Shown piece after piece: positions 25,779 to 36,488 of a stretch of DNA of 64,000 nucleotides. Source of the stretch: an uncultured Bacteroidales bacterium (GTDB taxonomy: Bacteria > Bacteroidota > Bacteroidia > Bacteroidales > Paludibacteraceae); NCBI GenBank assembly GCA_902779705.1, contig CACZCR010000002.1, positions 107,228-171,227 on the forward strand. Reading direction: 5' to 3'. A program made the translations under genes and the position numbers. Each line of letters opens with the position of its first letter. Positions within the stretch are counted from its first letter, which is position 1. Under the pieces are notes generated by a model. It was not told where the DNA came from. It did no database searches and saw only the letters and a list, made by a program, of their open reading frames with translations.

Positions 25779-26525
25779 ATGGATACATTACGAACTGAAC
25801 ATCTGGTAAAGAAATACGGCAAGCGGACCGTAGTGGACGATGTGTCGATTGAGTTGGCACAAGGCGAGATAGTGGGACTGCTGGGACCTAATGGTGCCGG
25901 CAAGACGACCACGTTCTATATGACGACCGGTTTGGTGACTGCCAACAACGGCAAGATTTTTCTGAACGATCAGGATATCACCAGCTATCCGATGTACAAG
26001 CGTGCCAAACTGGGTATCGGCTACCTGCCTCAGGAAGCCAGTGTATTCCGCAAGATGACCGTGGAGGACAACATCCGTTCGGTGTTGGAGATGACGAATT
26101 TTAGCAAGGAGTATCAGGCCGAGAAGCTGGAACAGCTGATCAAGGAGTTTAATCTGGCGCATGTTCGCAAGAACTTAGGCGACCGCCTCAGCGGTGGTGA
26201 AAGACGTCGTACGGAGATTGCTCGTTGTCTGGCTATTGAGCCTAAGTTTGTGATGTTGGACGAGCCTTTTGCCGGAGTCGATCCTATAGCTGTGCAAGAG
26301 ATACAGGATGTGGTTTGGCGACTCAAGGACAAGAACATCGGCATTCTGATCACTGACCACAATGTGGACGAGACGCTGATGATCACGGACCGTGCGTACT
26401 TGCTGTTTGAAGGCAAGATTCTGTTCCACGGCACGCCGGAGGAGTTGGCCGCCAACCCGATAGTAAGAAAGAACTATCTGGGACGCGATTTTGAGTTGAA
26501 GAAAAAAACACGACCCGTCGAATGA
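25779..26525 (+). CDS. lptB: LPS export ABC transporter ATPase LptB
   Basis: A 248-residue ATPase that powers extraction of lipopolysaccharide from the inner membrane with LptFG. Motifs are Walker [10 protein letters not shown]-loop PQEASVF, signature LSGGERRR, Walker [14 protein letters not shown] and H-loop ITDHN. The [14 protein letters not shown] region fits LptB. The ATG at 25779 is taken as start; a TTG one codon upstream is less likely. It overlaps the next gene by ATGA and heads a run of envelope genes. Confidence 0.93.
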   Translation: MDTLRTEHLVKKYGKRTVVDDVSIELAQGEIVGLLGPNGAGKTTTFYMTTGLVTANNGKIFLNDQDITSYPMYKRAKLGIGYLPQEASVFRKMTVEDNIRSVLEMTNFSKEYQAEKLEQLIKEFNLAHVRKNLGDRLSGGERRRTEIARCLAIEPKFVMLDEPFAGVDPIAVQEIQDVVWRLKDKNIGILITDHNVDETLMITDRAYLLFEGKILFHGTPEELAANPIVRKNYLGRDFELKKKTRPVE

Positions 26526-28459
26526 AACGTTTCTGGGGACATCCGTGGACGATAGCAGCATGTAACATCGGGCTGCTGATGGTATTGTACACACTGATGC
26601 GTGTGTTCTGTTATCTGGTTCATGGTGCTATGTTTCCCGATGTGAGTTTTAGCCACCTGGTGGAGATGTTGTTGGGTGGTATGCGGTTTGATTTGACCGC
26701 CATATTGTACCTAAGCAGCCTCTATCTGATAGGCATCCTGCTGCCGCTCAACGGCCGTATACGCAGCCGACTGACATACCAACGAGTGTTGTTGGCATTG
26801 TTGTGGGTGCCCAACAGTTTGGGTATTCTGGCCAATTGTGCCGACATTGCGTATATACCCTTCACCGACAGGCGTACGACGTGTACGTTCTTCTCTGAGT
26901 TTGAGAACGATAAGAACATCCTGTCGATCTTTGTGCAGGGGATATGGGACTATTGGTATGTGACCTTGTTTGCGTTGGTCATGCTGGGCCTGATGTTCTG
27001 GTTGACGAGGCGCTATTTTGCCATCAATCGCCACAAGACCAGGGGATTGAAGATCTGGTACTACGTGAGCGAGAGTTTGGTAATGGTACTATCGGTGTTT
27101 ATGATTGTGATCGGTATTCGTGGCGGATTCGGTCGTTATACTCGTCCTATCACAGTCAGCAACGCACTGCAGTATACCGACACTCCCAGAGAGACGGCGC
27201 TGGTGTTGAACACCCCGTTCTCGCTAATGAAATCGCTGGAGAACATCCGTTATAAAGATCCCGAGTATTTTGACGAGGCGGTTGCTTCCCATATGGATCC
27301 GGTTCATGAACCGAAAACCGGTGTCAAAGCCCGCACAGACAATGTTGTGGTGATCATTCTGGAGTCGTTCAGCCAAGAGTATATCGGATTCTATAATCAA
27401 GATTTGGATAATGGCCGCTATCAAGGCTATACGCCGTTCTTGGATTCGCTTTTGGCCAAGAGTGTGACCTACGACTACTCCTACGCCTCCGGGCGCAAGA
27501 GCATAGATGCGATGCCTTCGGTGTTGTCAGCCATACCAATGCTGATTGAGCCGTACGTGGTAACCCCCTACTCTACCAACCAGGTATCGTCAATTGCCGA
27601 GCGGCTGAAGATGAAAGGGTATCAAACCGCCTTCTTCCATGGTGCGCCGAACGGCAGTATGGGTTTTCAGGCCTATGCCAGAAGTGCCGGTTTTGCGCAC
27701 TACTACGGTATGCGTGAGTATGGCAATATGGAGGATTTTGACGGCACGTGGGCTATATGGGACGAAGAGTTCTTGCAGTATTTTGCCAAGACGATGGGTA
27801 GTATGCGCGAGCCGTTTATGACGGCAGTGTTCACAGCCTCCAGTCACCATCCGTTCAAAGTGCCGGCGCGCTATGAGCACCGTTTCCCCAAAGGCACACA
27901 ACCTATCCATCAAGCGGTAGGATACGCCGACCATGCACTGAGGCTGTTTTTCGAGACGGCCAAACAGCAGCCGTGGTTTGATCACACCTTGTTTGTCATC
28001 ACGGCCGACCATACCAACCAGTTGACACACCCCGAGTACACCAATGCACGCGGGCTGTTTGCCGTACCAATCGCTTTCTACCATCCCAAGATGGCTGCCG
28101 AGCGGCGAAGCCAAGGAGCAGTCAGCCAAACGGATATTATGCCGTCGGTACTCAACTGGCTGGGATATGATCGTCCGTATTTGGCGTTCGGCGAAGATGC
28201 GTTGACGCAACATAAGGCACATCCTTATGCGGTATGCTACAACGCGCCGATGTATCAGATCCTGTCCGACAGTTTGTTGGTAGAGTTTGACGGCGAGCAA
28301 GTGACCGCAGTGTATGACTATCGTCAAGACCCGCTACTCAAAACCAATATTGCCGAAACGATAGCGCCGACACGCATTGCGCCGATGACGGACTATCTGA
28401 AAGGCTATATACAACAGTATATACACCGCATGATTAACGACGAGTTGAGAGTGGAATAG
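26522..28459 (+). CDS. LTA synthase-like membrane sulfatase-family transferase
   Basis: A 645-residue alkaline-phosphatase-superfamily protein with about five membrane helices in the first 200 residues and an extracytoplasmic catalytic domain. Motifs are [15 protein letters not shown] (metal ligand), [15 protein letters not shown] (the nucleophile position appears to be Ser where LtaS has Thr), FTASSHHPF and [10 protein letters not shown]. Relatives transfer phosphoglycerol or phosphoethanolamine to lipids or glycans. In a Gram-negative Bacteroidales this suggests modification of lipid A or surface glycan. It overlaps lptB by four bases and the Kelch gene by one. Confidence 0.88.
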   Translation: MKRFWGHPWTIAACNIGLLMVLYTLMRVFCYLVHGAMFPDVSFSHLVEMLLGGMRFDLTAILYLSSLYLIGILLPLNGRIRSRLTYQRVLLALLWVPNSLGILANCADIAYIPFTDRRTTCTFFSEFENDKNILSIFVQGIWDYWYVTLFALVMLGLMFWLTRRYFAINRHKTRGLKIWYYVSESLVMVLSVFMIVIGIRGGFGRYTRPITVSNALQYTDTPRETALVLNTPFSLMKSLENIRYKDPEYFDEAVASHMDPVHEPKTGVKARTDNVVVIILESFSQEYIGFYNQDLDNGRYQGYTPFLDSLLAKSVTYDYSYASGRKSIDAMPSVLSAIPMLIEPYVVTPYSTNQVSSIAERLKMKGYQTAFFHGAPNGSMGFQAYARSAGFAHYYGMREYGNMEDFDGTWAIWDEEFLQYFAKTMGSMREPFMTAVFTASSHHPFKVPARYEHRFPKGTQPIHQAVGYADHALRLFFETAKQQPWFDHTLFVITADHTNQLTHPEYTNARGLFAVPIAFYHPKMAAERRSQGAVSQTDIMPSVLNWLGYDRPYLAFGEDALTQHKAHPYAVCYNAPMYQILSDSLLVEFDGEQVTAVYDYRQDPLLKTNIAETIAPTRIAPMTDYLKGYIQQYIHRMINDELRVE

Positions 28460-29424
28460 TGAAAACGAGAAGACACATAGTGGGCCTGTTGGCTGTGCTG
28501 ATGATAGTAGCCTGTCAACGTGTACCGGAAGAGCCGAAGGTGATTCACGCCTGCGCAGAGGCTCCGGCAGGCAGAGCATGTGCTATGTGCTTTGCAGCGG
28601 ATGGAGTGATCTATCTGGCCGGAGGGCGGGTGCAGAACGGCAGTTATCCCGGTACGATGTTATGCTATGACACAGAGAACGATCGATGGTCGGAGACGGC
28701 AACTATCCCGCTGACGCCGCGTGTCAACGGAACAGTCTGCACGACAGAGCAAGGGGTGTTTATGGGGCTTGGTTTTGCAGGAGGAAGTGTTCATATGGAC
28801 AGCACGTATCTGCGAGACTGGTGGAAGTTTGAACCCGGTACAGGCACCTGGACACAGCTGGCTAACTACCCGGCCAAGCAGACAGCCGCAGCTGTGAGTT
28901 GGTATGACGGGCAGAAAGTATGGGTAGCATGTGGATTCAACGGATACACCCAAGAGGTGTGGCAGTATGATATCGCCACGGACTGTTGGAAGAAGGCAGG
29001 TGAGGAGAGCCCTATCCGCGTGATGTCGGCTGTGGCCGCAAAATGTGACGGACGGTATTTCATCGGCACAGGATTTCATAACATCAGTCACAGCTACTGG
29101 TACGAGTGGTTCGAAGACGGACACTGGGAGAAGCGTTCGTCGGTGCCCGGCAAAGGTCGTCATAACGCCGCATGCAGCGCCACGGATAAGGCGGTGTGGG
29201 TGATCGGGGGATGGCACTACGGCGACAGTCTGACGACAGGATTCTACTACGACGACATACTGCGCTATTCACCAACCGATGACCAATGGACGTTATGTGG
29301 CACCATACCATGCGGGGTGACTGAAAACGGCGTAGCCTGCGCCGTTGGTAAGCGCGTATATTTCGGATTAGGCGAAGATAAGAACGGACAACTCCACAGG
29401 GAGTGGTACTATATTGAAGACTAG
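28459..29424 (+). CDS. Kelch-repeat lipoprotein
   Basis: A 321-residue protein starting at GTG that shares one base with the stop of the upstream gene. The lipobox LMIVAC places the lipid-bearing Cys at position 19. The rest consists of Kelch-type blades with GG pairs and spaced Tyr/Trp (YLAGGRV...YDTENDRWSE, VWVACGFNG...YDIATDCWKK, VWVIGGWH...YSPTDDQWTL). Likely a beta-propeller on the periplasmic or outer face of the outer membrane. The N-terminus (MKTRRHIVGL) closely resembles that of the next gene product. Function is unknown; sialate mutarotase-like or adaptor roles are possible. Confidence 0.83.
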   Translation: MKTRRHIVGLLAVLMIVACQRVPEEPKVIHACAEAPAGRACAMCFAADGVIYLAGGRVQNGSYPGTMLCYDTENDRWSETATIPLTPRVNGTVCTTEQGVFMGLGFAGGSVHMDSTYLRDWWKFEPGTGTWTQLANYPAKQTAAAVSWYDGQKVWVACGFNGYTQEVWQYDIATDCWKKAGEESPIRVMSAVAAKCDGRYFIGTGFHNISHSYWYEWFEDGHWEKRSSVPGKGRHNAACSATDKAVWVIGGWHYGDSLTTGFYYDDILRYSPTDDQWTLCGTIPCGVTENGVACAVGKRVYFGLGEDKNGQLHREWYYIED

Positions 29425-30835
29425 ACGCACCATAGTAGGTTTATGCTTGCTGGCTTGTATATCAGCCGGTGCAGCAAACGATTTCTGGCCGGTAGCTATG
29501 CACCAGCCGGATACGGCACGCGACACGATCATGTACGAGGTGGGTGTGTCGGCTGTGGCTTCGTCGGGAGAGCAGGCACCGTTTTGGATGCATGCCAACA
29601 CGCAGGGAAATATCTCTGCTGCGCCCTTTAGCGGCAATTTGTCAGCCGGCATCTACAAGCGTGATACACGCCCCAACCGATGGTACGACTATAATTTTGG
29701 CGTAGTGATGACCGGGCGGTTTGATACCGAACGCAGTACAGGCTATTTCAACGAGCTATATGCTCACGCGCGGCTGTATGTGGTAGATGTGACCGCAGGC
29801 ATCAAGCCAATCGTTTGCGGAAGTCAGAATCCAAGCCTTTCTATGGGCGGGTTGCTGTTCTCAGGTAATGCTCAACCGATACCGCGCATCAGTATCGGTA
29901 TCGACCGGTATATCCCCTTTCCCGGCTTGTACGGCTATATGGAAGTCAAAGGTGGTCTGACTCACGGATGGATGGTGGACAACAGCCGTCTGGACCCCAT
30001 GACAGACACCAAAGATGCGCTGTTGCACTATAAGTTTATAGGTCTTCGTTTCGGTGGCAAACTGCCGGTGAACATCAGTTATGAGTTTCACCATGCAGCC
30101 CAATGGGGCGGTACCTCTTCCACCCGTGGTACGTTCTCTACTTCGTGGGACAGCTTTAAGCATGTGTTTGTTGCCGGAGCGGGTGGAACGACCCTAAGCG
30201 ATCAGTTGAATGCCGAAGGCAACCATATTGGTTTTCAGGAGTTGGCCTTGACGGCCAAATGGCCCCAATGGCGCATCACGGCCTATTGGCAGACCTTGTT
30301 CGAGGATATGAGTGCCAAGTTTATCGGGTTCACCAACCAGACAGACGGTCTGTGGGGTATCTCTTTGCGGCAAAGCGAGTGGCCGTTTATCCATTCGGTC
30401 AGTTATGAGTTTTTGAACACCACCGGTCAGGATGGCCCTTGGCATGACAAGGACGGATTGGTTTACGGAGGACGAAGCGGCTACTACACCAACTCCTCTT
30501 ATCCGCAAGGCTGGACCCATTTCGGACGCACGATAGGCAATCCGTTTATGCAACCGGACAACAACAGGGTACGCGTACATTTGGCCGGTGTGGCAGGCAA
30601 TATCTACGGTTTTGAGTATCGACTGATCGCCTCCTATGCGCGCAATTGGGGACAATATACGGCTCCACAAAATAGTCATAACACCGCACTGCTACTGGAT
30701 GTAAGCAAACATGTGCCTCAAGCGTGGGGCCTGAACTTCGGTTTGCGTTTGGCAGCCGATATCGGTTCACAATGGGGCAATCGGTTCGGTGCGATGCTAA
30801 CGATCAACAAGCAAGGAATCATACATCATTGGTAA
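29414..30835 (+). CDS. Capsule-assembly Wzi-like outer-membrane beta-barrel protein
   Basis: A 473-residue protein starting at TTG (29414), chosen because it begins a signal peptide (MKTRRTIVGLCLLACISAGA). The first later Met falls after the signal. The body has alternating aromatic beta strands (WYDYNFGVVMTGRF, RFGGKLPVNISYEFHH, WRITAYWQTLFED) as in Wzi-family barrels that anchor capsule or surface polysaccharide. It overlaps the Kelch gene by 11 bases and the next glycosyltransferase by one. Its neighbours, glycosyltransferases and an O-antigen ligase, support a surface-glycan role. Confidence 0.85.
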   Translation: MKTRRTIVGLCLLACISAGAANDFWPVAMHQPDTARDTIMYEVGVSAVASSGEQAPFWMHANTQGNISAAPFSGNLSAGIYKRDTRPNRWYDYNFGVVMTGRFDTERSTGYFNELYAHARLYVVDVTAGIKPIVCGSQNPSLSMGGLLFSGNAQPIPRISIGIDRYIPFPGLYGYMEVKGGLTHGWMVDNSRLDPMTDTKDALLHYKFIGLRFGGKLPVNISYEFHHAAQWGGTSSTRGTFSTSWDSFKHVFVAGAGGTTLSDQLNAEGNHIGFQELALTAKWPQWRITAYWQTLFEDMSAKFIGFTNQTDGLWGISLRQSEWPFIHSVSYEFLNTTGQDGPWHDKDGLVYGGRSGYYTNSSYPQGWTHFGRTIGNPFMQPDNNRVRVHLAGVAGNIYGFEYRLIASYARNWGQYTAPQNSHNTALLLDVSKHVPQAWGLNFGLRLAADIGSQWGNRFGAMLTINKQGIIHHW

Positions 30836-31536
30836 TGGCAGAACAGAAGATACATATTATCATGCCGGTCAAGGACTCGATTGAGACCACCGAGAAAGCT
30901 ATCTCCGCTATCGTGGCCAGCGGCTACACGGTGCGTGTATATGATGATTTTTCATCGGCCGAGACAGCAGCTCGACTGGATGCTATGCACAAGGAGATGG
31001 GCATAGAGGTCATTCATCTGAGTGAACAGATAGACAGTCCTTCGCCTAACTACCGTTGGGTGCTACAAGACGCGCAGCGTAGGGCGCTGAAAGATCAGGC
31101 CTCGCTGTTGATCATAGAGAGCGATGTGATCGTGGGCAAAGATACGATCAAGCGAATGACACAAGCCGTGGAGTACGAGGTAGGAATGGTGGGCGCTGTG
31201 ACGCACGATGTCGAAGGGCAAGTCAATTTCCCGTATTTGTATGCCAAAAACATGACAGAAGACGGGGAATGCAAAAAACATCTGTCGTTCTGCTGTACGC
31301 TGCTGACCAATAGGTTGCTGCAAGCATATGATTTTGAGCAACTCAATCCCCAGAAAGACTGGCACGATGTAGACATCAGCCATATGTCTCGTAAGTTGGG
31401 GTTTGTCAATGTACTGCAAGTCACCAATCCGGTACTGCATCTACCCCACTCCAGCCGTCCGTGGAAACAGCTCAAGTATACCAACCCGACAGCATACTAT
31501 TTGGCAAAAATGGCTATTGTCTTCGACTGGATATAA
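30835..31536 (+). CDS. Glycosyltransferase (GT-A fold)
   Basis: A 233-residue protein whose ATG overlaps the stop of the Wzi-like gene by one base (TAATG). A longer frame exists upstream but would lie inside that gene. It opens with a strand and nucleotide-binding start (IHIIMPVKDSIETTEKAISAIV), then RVYDDFSS. An acidic LLIIESDVIV stands at the DxD position. The short length suits a small GT2-like enzyme building a surface glycan or LPS core. The donor and acceptor are unknown. Confidence 0.8.
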   Translation: MAEQKIHIIMPVKDSIETTEKAISAIVASGYTVRVYDDFSSAETAARLDAMHKEMGIEVIHLSEQIDSPSPNYRWVLQDAQRRALKDQASLLIIESDVIVGKDTIKRMTQAVEYEVGMVGAVTHDVEGQVNFPYLYAKNMTEDGECKKHLSFCCTLLTNRLLQAYDFEQLNPQKDWHDVDISHMSRKLGFVNVLQVTNPVLHLPHSSRPWKQLKYTNPTAYYLAKMAIVFDWI

Positions 31537-31549
31537 CGAAAGATGATTG

Positions 31550-32869
31550 ATGAACGGAACCGCATTTAAAATATACAGCTTGATGGTCGTTAAGAACGAA
31601 GCGGATGTGATAGCCGCCTCGCTGACTGACGCGTGCCGATGGAGTGACAAGATCATCGTCATCGACAACGGCTCGACAGACGGCACCTGGGAGACGGTGC
31701 AACAACTGGCCAAGACATATCCGCAGGTGGTACCCTGGATGCGCTACGAGGGACCGTTCCATATAGGTCTGCGCGCCAAAGCCTTTAGGGCGTTTCGGCA
31801 TGAGATGAATAGCCAAGACTGGTGGAACGTTCGGTTGGATGCGGATGAGTTCTATCCGGGGGATGTACGGGCATTCTTGGCCAAGGTGCCTTACGGCTAT
31901 AGGACGGTGAAAAAAGAGAGCACGGATTTTGTGCTGACCCGCGAAGACATCGAACAGGGGACGTTCACCGGCTGTTTTGAGCAGGACAAAGAGTTGATCA
32001 CTCATGCGCTACCTACCAAACGACGCGAGCGGCGGTTTATGCGACACAGCGCACTATTGTGTTGGTCAGAGAGATGGCGCTATCCGCATCCTTGGGGACG
32101 AGTATGGAAAGAGTGTATTCCGGTGGACCATTATCAGTATCGCAGTCCGGAGCAGATGGCACAACGTTTTGCAACACGGCAGCAGGCCAAGAAGGCCGGG
32201 TGTGGATCGTTTAAACACGAGAAGGGGGCGCGCTGGGAAGACTATATAATGACCAACCATCAGTTGGAGGAGCAGCACTTGTTGGCCCATATGGAAGAGG
32301 CGTTTAGAGCGTCGGATAAGGTGCTCTATCAGGGTCGTAACACCCTGAAATTGATTGGGAAGAATATCGTGGTGAAGGCATTCCATACACCGCGTTTTCC
32401 GAACAGTCTCATTTACGGCCTGTTGCGCAAAAGCAAGGCACAACGCAGTTATGAGTACGCACTTGCTTTGGGAGATTTGACTCCCGAACCATTGACTTGG
32501 CGCGAACATAGAGAAGGTCTTCTGCTGCGCGAGAGTTACTATGCCTGCCGACTGTCCGACTTGCCTTATACGTTCCGGCAAGTGGAACGCGACAAGGCGT
32601 TTGCCGGCCGTGAACAGATCATACAGGGTGTGGGACGGCTGATGGCACAGCTACACCGAAAAGGGTTCTATCCGTTGGATTTTACGGGAGGCAATATCCT
32701 GACCAACCAAGACGGAAGCCGAATGCAGATCGTTGATTTGAACCGCATGCGTCGATGCCGGCACATCAGCCTGGCACAAGGACTGCGGCAGGCGAACAAA
32801 CTAATTATTACCGATACCGAGCGACAAGTGTTAACACAAGCATACATCCAAGCACGAGCACATGAATAA
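31550..32869 (+). CDS. Fusion of glycosyltransferase family 2 and LPS core kinase-like domain
   Basis: A 439-residue protein. Residues 1 to about 230 form a GT2-type transferase (VVKNEADVI, VIDNGSTDGT, the DxD-like RLDADEFYP). Residues about 270-439 resemble InaA/WaaP-type LPS kinases, with a Lys-bearing strand (NIVVKAFH), catalytic loop LDFTGGNIL and metal-binding IVDLNRMR. Together this suggests one protein that adds a core sugar and phosphorylates the core. The ATG at 31550 is used; a TTG one codon earlier is less likely. The gene starts 13 bases after the previous stop and overlaps the O-antigen ligase by eight bases. Confidence 0.83.
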   Translation: MNGTAFKIYSLMVVKNEADVIAASLTDACRWSDKIIVIDNGSTDGTWETVQQLAKTYPQVVPWMRYEGPFHIGLRAKAFRAFRHEMNSQDWWNVRLDADEFYPGDVRAFLAKVPYGYRTVKKESTDFVLTREDIEQGTFTGCFEQDKELITHALPTKRRERRFMRHSALLCWSERWRYPHPWGRVWKECIPVDHYQYRSPEQMAQRFATRQQAKKAGCGSFKHEKGARWEDYIMTNHQLEEQHLLAHMEEAFRASDKVLYQGRNTLKLIGKNIVVKAFHTPRFPNSLIYGLLRKSKAQRSYEYALALGDLTPEPLTWREHREGLLLRESYYACRLSDLPYTFRQVERDKAFAGREQIIQGVGRLMAQLHRKGFYPLDFTGGNILTNQDGSRMQIVDLNRMRRCRHISLAQGLRQANKLIITDTERQVLTQAYIQARAHE

Positions 32870-34175
32870 GTACCAACAAATCATAGGACAAATCCAATAC
32901 TACGTCTTTTTGGCAGTCGTAGCGCTGTTGCCGTTACCGCAGATATTCCTGCGCTATGCTTGTGTGACGTGGATCGTCCTATGGTTGCTTGAAGGACGAT
33001 GGCTGAGCAAGCCCTCTTTCTCTTCGCCAGCCGGACCGTTTAGGTTTTATATCCCGTTCCTGTTGTTCGGCGCTTGGTACATATGGAAAATAGTGTCCGG
33101 CTTGTGGGTAGAGAACATCGGCAGTTGGTCCACACAGATGGAGCGGTGCATGACATTTGGCATGTTGATACCGGTTGGTATATGGGGCGTGAACCGACAG
33201 TATGACTGGCGGCAAGTGGGCAAAGTATTGGTGATCAGTTGTTTGCTGGCCTTGCCGCTCTACCTGATCATCGTTACAGCACTGTACTACCACCATGATT
33301 GGATGGATACGCTGCAGTGGGCAGGCTGGAACAACGACATCACATACTGGCACACCTATTTCTCGGAAAACATCACTGTACTCAAGCACCGTCTGTATCT
33401 GTGTGCGGTAGAGTTGTTAGGCGCTATTGTAGCCTACCGGCTGTTGGAGGACAAACCGGTGCATCGCTTCGGCTCGATAGCTATCATGCTATCCGCCATC
33501 CCGTTGACAGGTTCGCGGCAGTCTATTCTAACAGCGGTGGCATTGTTTGTTATTGCTGCTATCTATGCCCTGCCTAAGGAACAGCGCAAACGATGGACGG
33601 CAGGTATCATTGTAATCGGTCTGACGGTGGGAGGAGGACTGCTCAAACTGCATCCGCGTATGCAACAGTTTGATCTAAACAATATCATCCATCTAACCGA
33701 TGTGCATTATACCCACGACATACGATTTAACATCTGGGGAGCAGGACTGCAACACCCGGAGGACTATCTGTGGACCGGCGTAGGGGCCGGACAAAGTCGG
33801 GCATATATGCAAGAGCGGTATAATGAAGTGGGCTTCCCCTACTATGCAGAGCGGGAGTTTAATTGTCACAACCAATATTTGGAAGAGTTGATCGAGTTAG
33901 GCATGTTCGGCCTGCTGCTGTTCTTGTTAGCGTGGCTTTCTATCCCACTCTGTGCTCGGGGTCAAACACGCCAAACGGCCTGGCTATTCACCGCGCTGTT
34001 TATGATGGATATGTTTACCGAGTGCGTCTTCGGCCGGTTTGACGGCATCGCGCTATGGGCAGTAGGAATGATTATACTGTTACTTGAACAAACCTCTATC
34101 CCGCTCGAGGCCGACACGGAAAGTGCACAGCAGACCGCGCGGGATACACATACTCATCGTACGACGAGCGTGTAA
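32862..34175 (+). CDS. O-antigen ligase/polymerase family protein (Wzy_C)
   Basis: A 437-residue membrane protein with about ten hydrophobic helices. The large periplasmic loop contains the conserved region ...WGAGLQHPEDYLWTGVGAGQ...EREFNCHNQYLEELIELGMFG, where the ligase-type His lies in CHNQYLE. SRQSILTAV is also typical. It would join O-antigen or another glycan to the lipid A core at the inner membrane. The 3' end overlaps the convergent outer-membrane gene by 96 bases. It is the last gene of the envelope run. Confidence 0.86.
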   Translation: MNKYQQIIGQIQYYVFLAVVALLPLPQIFLRYACVTWIVLWLLEGRWLSKPSFSSPAGPFRFYIPFLLFGAWYIWKIVSGLWVENIGSWSTQMERCMTFGMLIPVGIWGVNRQYDWRQVGKVLVISCLLALPLYLIIVTALYYHHDWMDTLQWAGWNNDITYWHTYFSENITVLKHRLYLCAVELLGAIVAYRLLEDKPVHRFGSIAIMLSAIPLTGSRQSILTAVALFVIAAIYALPKEQRKRWTAGIIVIGLTVGGGLLKLHPRMQQFDLNNIIHLTDVHYTHDIRFNIWGAGLQHPEDYLWTGVGAGQSRAYMQERYNEVGFPYYAEREFNCHNQYLEELIELGMFGLLLFLLAWLSIPLCARGQTRQTAWLFTALFMMDMFTECVFGRFDGIALWAVGMIILLLEQTSIPLEADTESAQQTARDTHTHRTTSV

Positions 34176-36488
34176 CATACCCTCGTCAAACGTGTATTCG
34201 TTCAAGGCCGTACCAAAATCGTACAGGTTGTAGCACATTACCTCCAGCGACATCGGTATATCGCGCACCCACCAACGTCCCGTAGCACGTAGTTCGAGAT
34301 TGAAGAACGCATCTTCGCGTTTGCCAAACTCATTGTTAGCCATATTGATGCCTTTGGCGTCGGCATTGTAGATAGCTATCTGCGGATGTCCTGTCGGTGA
34401 TGTGTATGCCACCGAACGGTAGTTGGAGAACGGCTGACCGTCTTTGAATTTACCGTTAAAGCCGATAGAGAAATATTTGCACGCATTATAGGTCACTTGC
34501 ATGCGCAAGATGAACGACTTGTCTTGGTTTAAGCGGCAGTTACCTTGATAGAGCAGGCCCTTGTCCATCTCTTCTTGCGCCAGATAGGTATTGGGATTGG
34601 CTGAGCTCTCCGCCAGCACACCAATGTTGTTATGCAGCGGGCCGTTACCTAAGGTGCTTAGGCCGGCCATCAGATAACTCTGCCAACTGACCATCACATA
34701 CCATTTGCGTCCGTTGTAGGTATAGCGCACCGTATTAGACATATAATAAGGAGTACGCCCGCCCACGCGCGAGGACATCAGGTCCAGCGGCTGGGTAGTG
34801 ACGGTATATTCTTTTTCTCCCTCACGCATAAAATAGAAATCGCCCTCCTTGACCATGTTAGCATCCAATCCATCCGTATAATCGGTGAACCATATATTGT
34901 AGTACTTGCGAATACTATTGAGCAGCGCTATCTCGTGGCGATGCTGCTTGCCGAATGTGAATTGGATAGGCAGATCGATCACAGCATACGAGGGTTGGTG
35001 CATCCACAGTTGCTTGTCCGGCGTATGGTATGCTCCGCCGGTAGTAGCCAATAGGGTATTGTCCTCGTAGCGTATCTGGCCGTTCATATAGTCACGACTC
35101 AGATAGCGCACCTCATCCCAGGTGTAAGACATCCGGTGATGGCTAAGCGACACACCGAAGCGAAACCACCACGCCGGCTGATAGTCCAACGCCACTTTGG
35201 CGAGCCAGTTGGGCGTAACAACTGATTGACCTTTGCCCAACAGTATACCGTCCAGACTGACGCCCAGATGGCCATACAGCCGCAGCCCGTTGCCGAAATC
35301 ATGATCGGCTATCACGAGGGCCTCGTTCTCCAGCAGCCCGGCTGTGAAAGGGGAAGACTGCCAGGAATAGGTATATAAGGGTGTTGGCTCGGTGTCTGTC
35401 ATCGACTGCGCATAGACAGCGTTGGTCCATTGGTCTGTGGTCGGACGAAAATGTAACAACGAGTTATACCCCTCTGCATGGATGCGCAGCCAAGGCAGGA
35501 GCGGTTGGTCATACCGAACCGACAGATTAACACTATGCAGCCGTCCGTCCGCATACCATGGTTCGAAGGCTTCGCCGTCTTGGTCGAAGAGGTTGCGGGA
35601 GAAGGAGAGGTCGTTGTGTTTGAGTTGCTGCAACTCATAACTCAAGCCAGCCACCAATGCCCCTTTGTTATCAAACCTCGTTGTGCTATACAGGCCTGCT
35701 TGGTAGGCACGCATGGTGGATTGCTCGTTGGTGTTGTAGAGCAACTCCGAGCCAAAGTCTGTGCGTCCCTGGGTAGCCACAAAATAGTGTAAGTTCTTCG
35801 GCAGTTCGCCGTCTAACTGAGCAGTATAGTACTCCGAGAGATTCATTCCGCTGATACCGGTGTTGTCGAAGGTCGTTATGGCACGTTGACCATATGTCAC
35901 ATACGCGTGTTGATAGAGCGAGCCGGTGCGATATGTAGCCTCCATCGTGCCGGCTCCGATAATGTGGTTTCGCTGCTCCATGGGACGCGTGTCTATCGTT
36001 CGCTCCTCGGCGGACGAATGGAAGAGATTGATCAGTTCACGTGTACCGGGCGATATACCGCCCAAGTTGCCAACGTTGCCTGTCAAGCGTATCTGCTGAA
36101 GCTGGTCAGCGTCGTCCCGAAAAGACAACTCGCCATCGTGGTAGTCCAGCGCCAGCGAAGTACGGTCCATCTGGGTATGCACCAAGGTGTGCCCGGGCAT
36201 CGTACGGCTGTCGATACGCATACCGTTGAGCAAATATTTGGTGTTCTTAAACGAGTTGCCGGCTATAGAGAACACATTACGGTCTCCCAAGTTCCACTCG
36301 CCGGTCGTCTCACTCTCGTAAACGGTATACGGATTGCTATTGTCCAAATAGTGGCCAAGGTCGGTGGTCTGATACCAGTTACGGAAATAGGCGCTACTCA
36401 CTGTATCCGTCCCAAAAACAGGAAATGCCTCACCGCGCATTATCGCTGTGAGACATATCGCTGCTATGAGAAGGATGGATCGTTTCAT
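34080..36488 (-). CDS. Outer-membrane beta-barrel protein, TonB-dependent-receptor-like
   Basis: An 802-residue protein with a signal peptide ([21 protein letters not shown]). Early residues ([23 protein letters not shown]) recall a shortened plug-like region. The remaining 650 residues are amphipathic beta strands ending in aromatic-rich turns, and the C-terminus [14 protein letters not shown] lies close to a barrel end. No carboxypeptidase-like domain or TonB box was seen. Its ATG overlaps the dnaJ stop by four bases, so it appears co-expressed with chaperones. Its 3' end overlaps the convergent O-antigen ligase. The substrate is unknown. Confidence 0.78.
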   Translation of the reverse strand: MKRSILLIAAICLTAIMRGEAFPVFGTDTVSSAYFRNWYQTTDLGHYLDNSNPYTVYESETTGEWNLGDRNVFSIAGNSFKNTKYLLNGMRIDSRTMPGHTLVHTQMDRTSLALDYHDGELSFRDDADQLQQIRLTGNVGNLGGISPGTRELINLFHSSAEERTIDTRPMEQRNHIIGAGTMEATYRTGSLYQHAYVTYGQRAITTFDNTGISGMNLSEYYTAQLDGELPKNLHYFVATQGRTDFGSELLYNTNEQSTMRAYQAGLYSTTRFDNKGALVAGLSYELQQLKHNDLSFSRNLFDQDGEAFEPWYADGRLHSVNLSVRYDQPLLPWLRIHAEGYNSLLHFRPTTDQWTNAVYAQSMTDTEPTPLYTYSWQSSPFTAGLLENEALVIADHDFGNGLRLYGHLGVSLDGILLGKGQSVVTPNWLAKVALDYQPAWWFRFGVSLSHHRMSYTWDEVRYLSRDYMNGQIRYEDNTLLATTGGAYHTPDKQLWMHQPSYAVIDLPIQFTFGKQHRHEIALLNSIRKYYNIWFTDYTDGLDANMVKEGDFYFMREGEKEYTVTTQPLDLMSSRVGGRTPYYMSNTVRYTYNGRKWYVMVSWQSYLMAGLSTLGNGPLHNNIGVLAESSANPNTYLAQEEMDKGLLYQGNCRLNQDKSFILRMQVTYNACKYFSIGFNGKFKDGQPFSNYRSVAYTSPTGHPQIAIYNADAKGINMANNEFGKREDAFFNLELRATGRWWVRDIPMSLEVMCYNLYDFGTALNEYTFDEGMLHARRTMSMCIPRGLLCTFRVGLERDRGLFK

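Noticed and set aside
30724..30834. Upstream extension of the glycosyltransferase at 30835
   Set aside because: It lies inside the Wzi-like gene in another frame, and the ATG overlapping the stop (TAATG) gives the expected GT-A start.
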